Source: Aquila chrysaetos chrysaetos | Lineage: Eukaryota; Chordata; Aves; Accipitriformes; Accipitridae | Length of the DNA stretch: 64,000 bases | Assembly: GCF_900496995.4 (NCBI RefSeq) | Contig: NC_044012.1 | Span: forward strand, 24,590,759-24,654,758 | Reading direction: 5' to 3' | In this document: positions 1 to 15,300 of the stretch, one piece after another | Position numbering within the stretch: position 1 is the stretch's first letter | How the letters are laid out: every line of letters begins with the position of its first letter | Position numbers and translations under genes: made by a program | The notes under the pieces: model-generated | Seen by the model: only the letters and a program-made list of their open reading frames with translations | Told to the model about the DNA's origin: nothing | Database searches by the model: none

Positions 1-3000
1 GTGCTTGGGCAGCCATGGGTACTGGTGGTTGGGTGGGAGGTAGGACACCAGGCTCTGAGTCCCAGTTTGCCACCCAACCTGACTTATGTTGCTTTTTTTT
101 TTTCCCCCTCCTGCTCCTCCCAGCAAAGGCAGTGACATCTCTTCCTCCGGTGGCTTTTTGAGGCTTGGCACCGGTAGAGCTCTTGAGGCTCCTCAGTCCC
201 AGGATGTCACAGAAGCATCCTGCAGTCCTCGGGCTGTGGCGATGGTTGTTGCCATCACCTCATCCGCCTTGACCATGTCACCCGTCTTGCCATCACCTGG
301 GGCCAGGTGGTAGCGAGCGCCCATTCCTCTGCCATGTAGCAGGAGACCTTTTCTTCCAGGCTTTGCACACCCAGGTTGTTTATCCACAGCAGATGGTTAT
401 TGCAGCAGCTGGGGCTCTTTGCAAGCATTTATGCCAAATGTAGAAACCTGCTGCAGGCACCTCACTGAGCTGAATGGTCGAGGCATTTATAAATCATGCC
501 AGGTATTGGTTATCAGCGCTGATGCTGAAGTCCTCCTGGCAGGCAGCGAAGCTAAAGGGACCGGGTAGCAGCCCTGCTCTGCACTGCTGAGTAGTTTCCA
601 ACTCTGAGTAGATCAGGTGGGTCTCACTCCTGTGGAGTGAATGACCATGGACAGTAGAAATGGGGGGTTGCCACAACTTTTCTGTATAAAGCTCTGAAAT
701 GACAAATTGTGGTGGTTTGAGCAGGGGAGAGGTGGGATGTCAGGGTAAAGGTAGGTAGAACAGCAGAAAGCACTTTGGCAACTGAGGCTGGAAAGTGTCC
801 CAAATTAACCCCCCTGTTTTTTGAGATGCTTAAACCTCACCCAGACAAAACTGCCCAGATGTGATGGTTGTGCGGAGCTGGACCAGCCTTGCCCGTTCAC
901 CATGTCATGACACCTCCAGCACCACTCTGAAGCTGTTGGCCGAAGCTGGGTCTCCCTCCTCTGCCAGTCCTTTAGCCACAAACACATCTGTATCATTGTC
1001 CCTGCCCAGTCCTGGGAAGTGTTTTAAACCATGTGGGGAGAAAGATGCTCCTGGAGTGTGTCTTAGCAAAACATAAACACAAAGCCCTGCCTAATTTAAG
1101 AGCAGGAATTTTTTTTTTTTTTCAAAGCCCTGCCAGTGAAATGTTTTGCTGTAGTAGACAGTAAATGGTAGAAAGTAAATATTTATGTTGGCTCAGAGCA
1201 ACAGAAGAATCCTTGGGGTGGTCGGATGAGGGAAGAGCATCTCCCGTCCTCTCTCTTTGCTTGGCTTCAGGACCCTGATATTAATGAGGCGGGGCAAAAG
1301 CAGCCCTCCGCAGCCCAGCTTCAGCATGATGGGCTCTTTGGGCAGGCTGGAGACAGCGTTTCCTGCGATGGCTCAGGCCAGGGACGGCCCCGGTTCAGCT
1401 GATGCCGTTTCCAAAGCTGCTTCTCCATAACAGGATGCGAAACTTCCCATGCCGAGTCCCCCGATAACACCAAAGACTGGAGCAGAGCTCAGTGGGATGG
1501 CTTCGGAGTGCAGTGGGATGGGAAGACATTTCCCAGCCACGTGTTTCAGGCTGGAGGAGCTGAGACCTGAAGGTTTTCAACTGAAGCATGAACAGCAGAG
1601 GTGCAGAATGGGTCACGGAGGCGGCAGGGTGCTCCCAGGGTCGGGACAGCTTTGCTCTGCTCACTGTGAAACTGGGAGAAGATGCATCAGGAGATGCTTT
1701 GGGATCCCTGGAGAAGAAGGGGTTTAAAAAATGCCTGTCTTTGCGATATGCCGATTGATATAAGTCTGAATCAGGAGGACTTTGCTTGCAATCTGCTCCT
1801 GCATGTGGGCACCTCCTTGCCTGGGCACAATCCCAAATTCTCACCAGTGACTCTGTCATTAAATTATTCTGCCGAGACAAGTAATGCACAGAGACCTCAG
1901 AGTGGGTGAGGGGGCACAGAGCTGTTTTGGGGACATTATCAACTAAGTGCCAAATCTGGAAACCTGCATCGACCAGAGAGCACAAGGCCCTTAGAGGAAT
2001 AGGGACATCGCAGCCATCGCGGTTTGATGGGAGCGGATGGGAAGAGGTGTCGGAAGGAGCAGAGTGTCTGTTGAATATTGTTCTGCTCTTTGCAGAAATT
2101 GGATTAAATGCAATTGAGGGAAACGGTCCCGGAGGTCAAGGAAGCATTGGGGTGCAGGGTGGGCTGGGTGGCAGGAGCCAAGGCAGAGCAGGGTCCAGCT
2201 GGGACCAGGCACTTTCCAACCCGTCGGGGGACAGAGCATCAGCTGGTGCAGGGTTTTAAATATTTATCCTCTGCCTGGTAGGTGAAAGCGATATCACTGG
2301 CTTAGATGCTGTGCAAATGCTTCCTCCTGTCCTGAGGATGCCTCTGCTGTGCTCGCTAGCAAAGTGGGCAGGAGAGCAGAGCACGATGGAGGAGAGGACA
2401 GCACTTACCCCTGAGTTTGGAAGGGTTTTTGACGTGGACTACAGATACAAATGATTTCCCACCTGCCCTTTCCCAAAAGGGAACCACCAGACTGATCCTT
2501 GTCCTCTTTTTACCATCCCTTTATTTTGCCGTGCAGCCATTCCTGGCTCTCTGATGTTTTCCTTTGCTTCCTTTTCTCACGCTCCGTAGCTCCTTGCATG
2601 TGCATTTCCAGCATGATTGTACAGTAAACACTTTGCAAGTTTAATTCTGCATCTTAAATGGCAAAATCAGCCACAATCGTTTGTTGTTCTGATTTAAAAG
2701 CTTGAAAAAGTCGAGCAGAGAGCTTGACTTAAGCTGTGGGGTATGGGGGGCCTCCTGGGTCTAAGGGGCTTCCCAAATCGCAGTTTGATCTTTGCAAAAT
2801 GGTTGAATTGAGCCAGGATTGAGGCTTTGGGATGAGGACACAACAAAACACCCAACGCCAAGCCTGGGATGAGGCCGATTTGCACTCCCTCTGCTGGCTG
2901 CGGGCTCCTGGCCACTGTGGCCCTGGGGGCCCCAGGGGTTTTGCGGGGACGTGAGCTCCGGAGTTTTGGGGAGGAGGATTTCTGGACAGGACAGCAGCAG

Positions 3001-3242
3001 GGGAAAAAGTGCTTTTATCCTGCCCTGCTCTGCTCCTGGATAATGAGCCCAGCTCTCCGGTCACAGGAGTATCATCCAAGAGTGGGGAAGAGAGTGGGAT
3101 GGGAAGAGCCTCCTTCTCTATCTGGAGTTTATCCCGGTGCTTTTAGACTGCAGAGCCCGATTGCAAAACTGCCGGTGTCTTATCAACCTGCTGCTTTTAT
3201 AACACTTCCTCCCCCACCCTCCTTCCCTAAACCTTTTTTTAG
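1..3242 (+). other. PI4KB: PI4KB intron (5' part outside window)
   Basis: I looked for the preceding PI4KB exon (human residues ...STESIDNSFSS) and did not see it on the + strand. The stretch holds ordinary intronic sequence with short T- and A-runs and no recognisable gene on either strand. Confidence 0.75.
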
Positions 3243-7794
<4,552 letters not shown>

Positions 7795-9200
7795 TGGCGC
7801 TGAGGGCCTCCCTCTCCCAGACCAGCTCTGTGCCTGCTGCCGCACCCGGCCCAGGCCTGAGCTTTGCCCCGGGGAAGAGGTCTCGGTCCTCGACAGTAAA
7901 AAAAAAAAAAAGGAGGCCGAGTCTCAGCATCTTCCTGGGGCTGCTTTTGCCAAGACTCCTCAACAAAAAGAAATGAAAAAAAACCTGAAGCAGTCGAAGC
8001 AGGAAAAAACCCACTCCTGAAAAAATCAAAGCGAAACGGATCACGCAGTAACCGTTGCTGTCATGCAAGCGCAGGGTCTGGCAGTGGCCAGGTGAAAGCC
8101 AGCAAAGGGCCTCGGGACATGGGGGTAGCGCTCACCCCCATGCTGCTGCCTCTTCCTCCCGTCAGTATTACGCCCATTGGTGTCCTGTGAACTCTCCCAC
8201 AATCTCATGAAATGTTTGGGACCGGGGGGGGTGGGCCTGGCCCCCACCCTTTGGTGTCTGCTGTGACTTGACCCTTCTGCCGGTACCACTTGAAGGCAGC
8301 GGCGGTGAACCCTGATGGCCCTTCCCTGCATGTTCCTCCACCGCGGCCTCAGCATTACTCAGCTCCCACCCTTGGCCCCTTTCTTTGTTTCTCGTACCCC
8401 CCTTTCCCCCCTCCCCACCTTTTAATGAAAGCTGAAATTCCCCTCATCCCACCCAGCATAGGTCACTGCTCCAGCACCATCCTGTAGCACCCATGGCCGG
8501 TACATCAAGGTTGGGTTCCCCCGAGGCTGGTGCCCACCTGGGGTGTTGGCGCTGCCTCCTGCACCTTTTGAGCAATTTTCTTATTTCTTTTTTTTGACTC
8601 TGTTCCAGGAATTTGGGACTGTGAAGCTTTCTCCCTGCCCCCCCCCCCCTTGCAATAATTTCTGTCTGCTTTTCCTTGCCTTCAAGTGTCAGGCAGGGGC
8701 TGGGCAGCTGTAGCTGGGCTGGTGGCGGGGGCTTTCCCTCCCCTGGAGCCCTGGCATGGGTTTGCCCAGGAGATGCTCCTGGGATGGGACGGGAGGGCAG
8801 AAGGAGCCTGGCGCTGCCAGCCCCAGGGGAAGGAAGGAAGGAAGGAGGACGTGGCAGCCCAAAAGTTTTAACCGCCCCCCAGGTGCCTAGGCTCCAAGGG
8901 GCCCCCTGCAACCCCCCCCCATTCTCCAGCCTCTTTCTTTGCTTTAAGAGCAGTGACACCCCCCCACACACACACACACACGCCCCTGCACCCCCTGTCC
9001 CCCCCAGTCTCAGCCCGTCCTGCTGGTCAGATGGTGACACCCCCGCCAGCCCTTGTCCCCTCTGTGGCTGTCGCTCCTGGTGCCTCCCCTCACCCAGCGC
9101 GCCGGCCTGTAACCCCGATGTCCTCAGTCTCTTTGTTTAGCACTAATTATTTGTCATGTTGATTATTTAGCATTAAAAAACAAAAATTCTATTTTAAAAT
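7795..9200 (+). other. PI4KB: PI4KB 3' untranslated region
   Basis: About 1.4 kb run from the stop to an ATTAAA hexamer at 9172-9177, the only convincing poly(A) signal before the convergent ZNF687 end. The end coordinate is an estimate of the cleavage site. The UTR holds an A13 tract (about 7899), a C11 run (about 8640) and a short CA repeat (about 8967-8981). Confidence 0.75.
9172..9177 (+). terminator. PI4KB: PI4KB poly(A) signal ATTAAA
   Basis: ATTAAA lies in an AT-rich patch (TTATTTAGCATTAAAAAAC) at the end of an otherwise GC-rich UTR, followed by sequence that resembles neither gene. Confidence 0.7.
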
Positions 9201-9535
9201 GCTGGCTGCCAGTGGCCAGGAACCACTGGGGGTGGGGGGGGGTAATCAGGGACTGAAGGGGGCGGGTCCCAGGCCAAGGGCACCCTAAAGCCTTGGTCAG
9301 AGGCAATCACAGACCTCATTTTGGGGTTCCCCACCCCACCAGCTTTGCTGGGGGCAGGGGCTCAGAGCAGCCCTAAGGCCTCTCTGGGGCAGCAGGGAGG
9401 GAAGGGGGGGGGGCACTCAGCCCCTTCCACCCCCATTTTGGGGCAGGACCAACAGCTTTGCGACGGGGTGGGGGACACAGAGCCCCTCCTGGGACCCACG
9501 CGGGGCCATGTAAACAAGACAGGGCACAGCAGGGG
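9201..9535. other. Convergent PI4KB/ZNF687 intergenic spacer
   Basis: About 335 bp between two estimated cleavage sites. It is G-rich (runs near 9226-9242 and 9402-9411) with no ORF or element that I can support. The two genes are tail to tail here. Confidence 0.6.
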
Positions 9536-9550
9536 TTAAACCACTAAAAG

Positions 9551-9556
9551 TTTAAT
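9551..9556 (-). terminator. ZNF687: ZNF687 distal poly(A) signal ATTAAA
   Basis: TTTAAT on + reads ATTAAA on -, within a low-GC patch (9541-9640) that contrasts with the G-rich spacer beyond it. Confidence 0.55.
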
Positions 9557-9880
9557 TGCATTATTACTACAAGAATAAAGGATACCTGAGAGCCTCTTGC
9601 AGTGCCCGTAGTTTTAATGTAGCATAATCGCAACCCCTAAAAACAAGTGTACAGACACCCCCCCTGCCCGCTTTAACAGAATTCAATCTAAAGGCACTGA
9701 AGTGCTTGAAAACCAAGATTACAAAGCAATTTGTTTTGTTTCCTTCCTCTAAAACTCGTAGAAACTTTAGGTTCTTCTCTATTATTAAACATCATTTACA
9801 CGTTCACAGCCCCACGCGATACAGCTGAGGGGGGGGTCAGGGAGGTGAAGGTGGGGGAAGCAGCAGGGAGGCTCAGCGCC

Positions 9881-9903
9881 GGGGGGGGGGGGGGGGGGGG
9901 GGG
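9881..9903. repeat. G23 homopolymer
   Basis: An uninterrupted run of 23 G on +, hence C23 in the ZNF687 3'UTR. Confidence 0.9.
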
Positions 9904-10044
9904 TGACCTGACCCAGGGGCTGTGGGAACAGCTGGTTGCTTTTATTTTTTCTCCTTTTATTTCAAAAGCTGCCCCCCCCCGCCTCTGTGTGTGCCATTCA
10001 GCTGAATCCACCTGCAGCGAAGGGGAGGATTACCCCTTTGCACT

Positions 10045-10165
10045 TAAAAAAAAAGGAGAAAAAAAAAAAAAAGGAAAAAAAAAAAAGGGAAAAAAAAAAA
10101 AGAAACCCAACCCCAACCCTGGCAAACCAGCTTTCCCCACCCCAGAAAATAAAAAAAAAAACCCA
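10045..10165. repeat. A-rich tract (U-rich in the ZNF687 3'UTR)
   Basis: Several A8-A13 runs separated by GG or single G, continuing into CCCAAACC-type sequence. Confidence 0.85.
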
Positions 10166-11922
10166 AACCAAAACAAAACCCAAAATCACAACAGTAGTTT
10201 GGTTTTTTTGTCACTTTTAGTGTATGATACAACTTTACACAGCGTGTTAGAGGTTATTCACAAGGAAATAAGGAGCCCAAGGTTAAGTTACTGAAATAAT
10301 TACTCACACAAACACCCTACCCCAAGCACAGGCGCTAAACGAACAGAAAAAGTAGAAAGTTTCTTTTCTGGCTGTTTTCTTCTCCTTCCCCAAAGGTAAT
10401 GGGGGGGACACGGGGACAGCCCCGTGCAGGCGAGACCCTGCTGTGCCGGGGCCGAGCTCTCACACACGCATGAGTGCGGGGACGTGGTTCACAGTGGCCA
10501 AGGGGGAGCTTGGTCCAGCCCTGTGGTCCTGAGCCGCTCTGCACCCGTGAAGGGGATTGCCGAGGAAGAGGAGCAGCCACAAAGCCGCCTGCAGGCCAGG
10601 CGGTAGCAGAGCTCTCAACCCCCAGAGCTGGGCAGGAAGGGGGCGTGGGGGGTGGGGGTGGTGGTGGCAGTGGGTGACACCAGTGCCCCTGGGAAAAGCC
10701 CCCCCAAGACTCACCGTCAGCGTTTCAGTCTGTAACGGGATTCGGCAGCGGCTTTCCCTCCTCATGGCCCGCACAGATCCTGGTCAGGGCATGGGGAGAT
10801 TTACCCCCTCGGTGCAGCTTCGTGGTGCTGGGGGGCGTGTCACGGTGCCGCCAGGCTCGCACTGATCTCGCCCAGAGGCCTTTTTTTGGCTTCTGTTTTT
10901 CCTCTGCCAAACGAAAATCTCTTCCTCCTCCTCCCCGGGGAAGGCTGCCAGCTGGGGCCCCAAGCGCAGCCATCCTGGGGCACGAAGCGACAAGCGTCCA
11001 AAGGCCGGCACCGCCTCGAGTTAGTGCAAGTGAACGTGACGAGGGACCTCGCACCGCTGGCAGGTGAGTAGAGCCAAGGAGGGGCTGGGTCGTCTCTCTG
11101 TGACGACGGAGACCGGCCATGAGTCTGGAATCTGCTTCTTCCCACGGCTCCCGGCAAAATACAAAATAAGCAACATTCAAAAGGGAAAGAAGAAAAAAAA
11201 AAATAAAGGCGGATTTTGCTGTGATGTCATTGTCAGCACAGACATCTCTGTCCTGCGATGGAGAAGTCTCCCCTGGTCCCCAGGTCCCGCCCAGCTCCAG
11301 CGCTCCCCCAGGGCTGCCCCTGCCTCGGCCAGGCTTCCCTTCCAGCATGGCACCTCCCGGACAGAGTGGCTGGGAAGAGACCCACGGTGTAGAAGAAGAG
11401 CCCGTGACTCAGGATTGCCAACAGCAGCCACGGAGTGGGAGGTGTCACTCTCCCGTCCTTGTCCCCATAAGAGGAAGGCCACCGTCCCTCCCCGCAGACA
11501 CGAGCGGCTGTGGGGTGGGTCATGTCCCCACGTGAGGACAGAGCAGCGAACAGTGAACAAACCATTTGGTCTCCCCGAGAGCAGGGCAGCAAGTCCAGAC
11601 TCTGCCCTTCACCTCCTGTACAATAAGGCAGCTGAAATCCTGCCTTCCTCCAGCTCTTGGCCACAAACCAGGGTGGGCCGAGCCCCCCGGCCTAGGGGGA
11701 CGCCAGCCGAGCCAATTCAGCAAGCCAGGCACAGGCAGTCAGGCCGGATTGTGCAAGCCAGGTTGTCGTCTCTCTTCATGGCTCTTTGATCCAACCCCAC
11801 GTCGAAATGCTGCCCAGGAGGAGGGAGGGAGGAAGGGGGAGCCCAGGCGGGCACTGGCAGCCTGTGTTGCAAAGAGCTCTGTGCTGATTATATACATGTC
11901 CCGTTCCCCCTCTGCCGGGGCC

Positions 11923-12396
11923 CTAGTTTTCAGGGCTCGCGTTCTGCCTGGCACGGATGAAGGCCATGCCGTGGGTGCGGAAGTGCGTCTTGAGGTTGAG
12001 CTGACTGTCAAAGCACCGTCCACACACCTTGCAGGAGAGCTTGCCGTCGGCCGCGTGCTGAGCGCCTCCTTCCAGGGGGCTCCGGGGCCCCGGCTCCTCC
12101 ATCTCGCTCACTCCCTTCTTCTTCTTGTGGGTGATGAAGCGGTGGCGGTTGAGGGAGACCTGGGAGGTGAAGCAGAGCCCACACTCCCGGCACTGGTGGG
12201 AGCTCTCGTCAGTCCGGTGCTGGGGGATGTGTTCCTGGAAGTCAGCTGAGCTGCTGGCGAGGTAACCACATTTTCGGCACCGGAAGGGGGCCTTGCGGTC
12301 GCCCTTGGGGTTTTTGGAGGGAGGGGTGGTGCTGTCAGGCTCCTCGCTGCACGAGTCGCCCTCATCCGAGGACAGCTTCCGCTTCCGACTGGACAC
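11923..12396 (-). CDS. ZNF687: ZNF687 terminal coding exon: three fingers and stop
   Basis: It begins with a [20 protein letters not shown] stretch (human [18 protein letters not shown]), then the fingers [38 protein letters not shown] and [19 protein letters not shown]. It ends at TAG, 11923-11925. Confidence 0.96.
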   Translation of the reverse strand: MSSRKRKLSSDEGDSCSEEPDSTTPPSKNPKGDRKAPFRCRKCGYLASSSADFQEHIPQHRTDESSHQCRECGLCFTSQVSLNRHRFITHKKKKGVSEMEEPGPRSPLEGGAQHAADGKLSCKVCGRCFDSQLNLKTHFRTHGMAFIRARQNASPEN

Positions 12397-15300
12397 CTGC
12401 GGGAACGGTTTGGCTAAGCTTTAACGGGTGCCCGATTCGAGCAGCTCCTGGCATAACCCAACCTGCTCAGGGATTTCCCAACGGGCTCCTACAGATACTT
12501 GCTCAGATAAAGGCTGAACAGGCCTTGGCCGGCCCCAAGAGCTGTGCCCCTGCCGGTAATCCCAGCCAAGGGGCTCCCACAATGGCCTTTGACTTGCCTG
12601 TACCCCTCGTGCCAGGTGCCTCTGCCCCTCGCAGCCTGGGGTGGCTCCTGCGCAAGCTCTAAGCAAGACGGGATGTTTTGCCTTTTCTCCCAGCACACAG
12701 CAAGAGGCTGAGCCAGCCAAGTTCAGTCCCTGCCCTGCCGGCAGGGAGAGGCAGGAGCTAGGCAAGCTGTGCCCAGACAGGGACCGCACCCACCCAGCAG
12801 GCGCTGAGCCTCACAGCGGGAGGAGCTGCCAGTCCTAAGCACTGCAGGAGGCGTGGAGGCAAGAGTAAACCAGGATCAGGACTCACAGCGATGCCTTCAA
12901 CCCTGCCTGAAACCTCCACAAGGCTCCAGCCTTTTGCGAGCACCCCGAGAGACCACAGAGACCTCGTGTACCTGCGTGGTGCCGGTCCCTATCCGGGCAA
13001 TAATGACCTCCTGGCTCTTCGTCTGGTCGGTCGCCTTGATCCCGTGTCGCACCTGGATGTGTTTCTCCAGGATGAGCCGGCTGCTGAAGGTCCTTTTGCC
13101 CTCTGTGCAGTACCTGCAGGGCCAGAGCAGGGTGGCAATGAAGCGATGCTCCGCAGCAAAGAGCCGAGCCCCAGGCCTGCTCCAGCATGGCTGTGCAGCC
13201 ATTGAGCCCTGGCTCCCCCGGGAAACCTGGCTCTGGCATCCTGGCCCCCGACTCCAACCACAAACATGCTCATCCACGTTCCTCTAGAGGGTATAAAACC
13301 CCAGAGTCCTTCCCAGTACCTCCTTTCCCTCCTACTTCCCAGACACTTGTTCAATCCCCATCATGCTTTAACCATCTGTACCTTTATACTCCCCACCATG
13401 GCTTGACTGGGGGAAACCAAAGTCACCCCTCTTAAACCAGACCAGACCCCTTTTCCCAGCCAAACCCTGGGGGTACCGGCAGGGATAGACGCGCTTGATC
13501 CCTTCATGATTCACTCGCACGTGTCTCCGGAGGCTCGGAGCGGAGCAGAACGAACGCTCGCACAGGTGGCACGGGAACTTCTTCACCGACTGCAAGAAAC
13601 AAAGAGGCAAGTGGGTACCGCACAGCGAGCCGAGAGGCCGGAGAGTGGGGCTCCCTGCTTGCATGGACAAGCCAGATGTGGGAATTCGGTGCTGCCTCAG
13701 TTTTCCTCTCCTTGCCCATCCCACGGCTGCACATTTGGATAACGAGTATCTGATCTCTGCTGTTCACCAGAACAGGTAACGTCCCTGCTCCCCAAAATCT
13801 CAATTTGTACCAGTGGGAGAAGTAATGTTCGGACTGTGGCAGAACATGGTCCCAGCCCAGCACAGAACCCAGGTGTCCTGCCCCACTGCTCTGTGCCATA
13901 AACATTCCCTGCCCACATTTCCAAGTGCTTGGCAGAGCCAGAGCTGGAGCCCCCAGCTTTCTCCTCACCTTGCCGTGGTCCTTCTTCATGTGGGAGACGT
14001 ATTCGTCACGCTCTGGGAACCAGGAGTGGCAAACACCGCACGTCCACCCACTGCCCTTCGACTTGTTGACCGTCTTGCGCTGGAAGCGGCTTCGCTTGGT
14101 CTTACGCAGCTCCGGGGAGCTGGGGGGCTCATCCTCCTCCGTGGAGGATGACGACTCCTCTGAGATCTTGGACACAGGGGTTTCGACAGGCTCCTGCTTT
14201 GGCGTGAGCAGGACAGCCGCCTTCTTTGCCAGGTCTTCCTTGGGTTTCTGGGGCTGATGAGTGTTCTGGAAAGCAAAGACAAGGGCGTTGGCAGCTGTCT
14301 GGGGTCGGGATTTTGCCCCCCAGCACTGCAGCAGGCTAGAAGGAAAGCCTGCCCATGCCCAGGCCCCAGCCTGCACAGACAGGCTCATCTCCTCAGGCTT
14401 TGGGACAAGGGTGTGGGGGACAAGCATCAGATCTCAGGGTCCTGCTGCACCAGTGATGAACTGACAGTCTTAACCCAGCCCCAGTTGTCCCTGGTGAAGG
14501 ACGGTTCTCAAATATTAATATCAAGGGGTTGTGGAAAGAGCACCAAGCCCAGCCACAGCATTACCTTGAGGTGCTCCAGCATGGTACGCTTCTGGGCGAA
14601 GAGCAGCGGGCAGTCTGGACACTTGAAGACGCTGACCCGCTGATTGAGCAGATGCTGATCGAAGTGGGAGGAGAGCAGAGGCTTGTGGGTGAAGACCGTG
14701 TCGCACATTGCACACTTGTAAATCATTCTGTCGGAGGAAAAAACCACCACTGTTTGCACAGCCCAAGTTTGGATCAAGAGAATCTTAGAAGAACCCTTTT
14801 GGCACGAGGGTTGAGAGCAGCCCTGCACGCAGACTTACCCAGGCCAAGGGATGGGACAGTAAAAAGGAGATGGATGCAGCTCCCCACACTGGTGCTGAGC
14901 TCTTCCCCAATGTCCCACCCACCAAGGATGCTCCTGGTTCTTAGAATCATAGAATCATTTAGGTTGGAAAAGACCTTTAAAATCGAGTCCAACCATAACC
15001 TAACACTGCCAAGTCCACCACTGAACCGTGTCCCTAAGCGCCACATCTACACGTTTTTTAAATACCTCCAGGGATGATGACTCAACCACTTCCCTGGGCA
15101 GCCAGTTCCAATGCTTGACAACCCTTTCGGTGAAGAAATTTTTCCTAATATCCAATCTAAACCTCCCCTGGCGCAACTTGAGGCCCTTTCCTCTCGTCCT
15201 ATCACTTGTTAGGAGTGATCTCTTCTGGTGATATCTGTTGAGACGTCAGCTCACAGGGAACACTTACTTGGACTGCTGATTGCTGAAGCCGGGGTGCTGC

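Larger units (their letters stand above)
9536..11922 (-). other. ZNF687: ZNF687 3' untranslated region
   Basis: About 2.4 kb from the TAG to an ATTAAA at 9556-9551 (- strand). In the mRNA sense it contains a C23 run (9903-9881), several U-tracts (within 10165-10045 and near 11205) and two AATAAA hexamers near 9946-9962 that could give a shorter form. The 3' end is an estimate. Confidence 0.65.

Noticed and set aside
1-3242. Possible upstream PI4KB exons
   Set aside because: No stretch encodes the Ser-rich segment preceding [10 protein letters not shown], so the exon must lie left of the window.
10045-10232. Lys/Asn-rich and Phe-rich open frames over the A-rich tract
   Set aside because: Simple-sequence artefacts inside the ZNF687 3'UTR.
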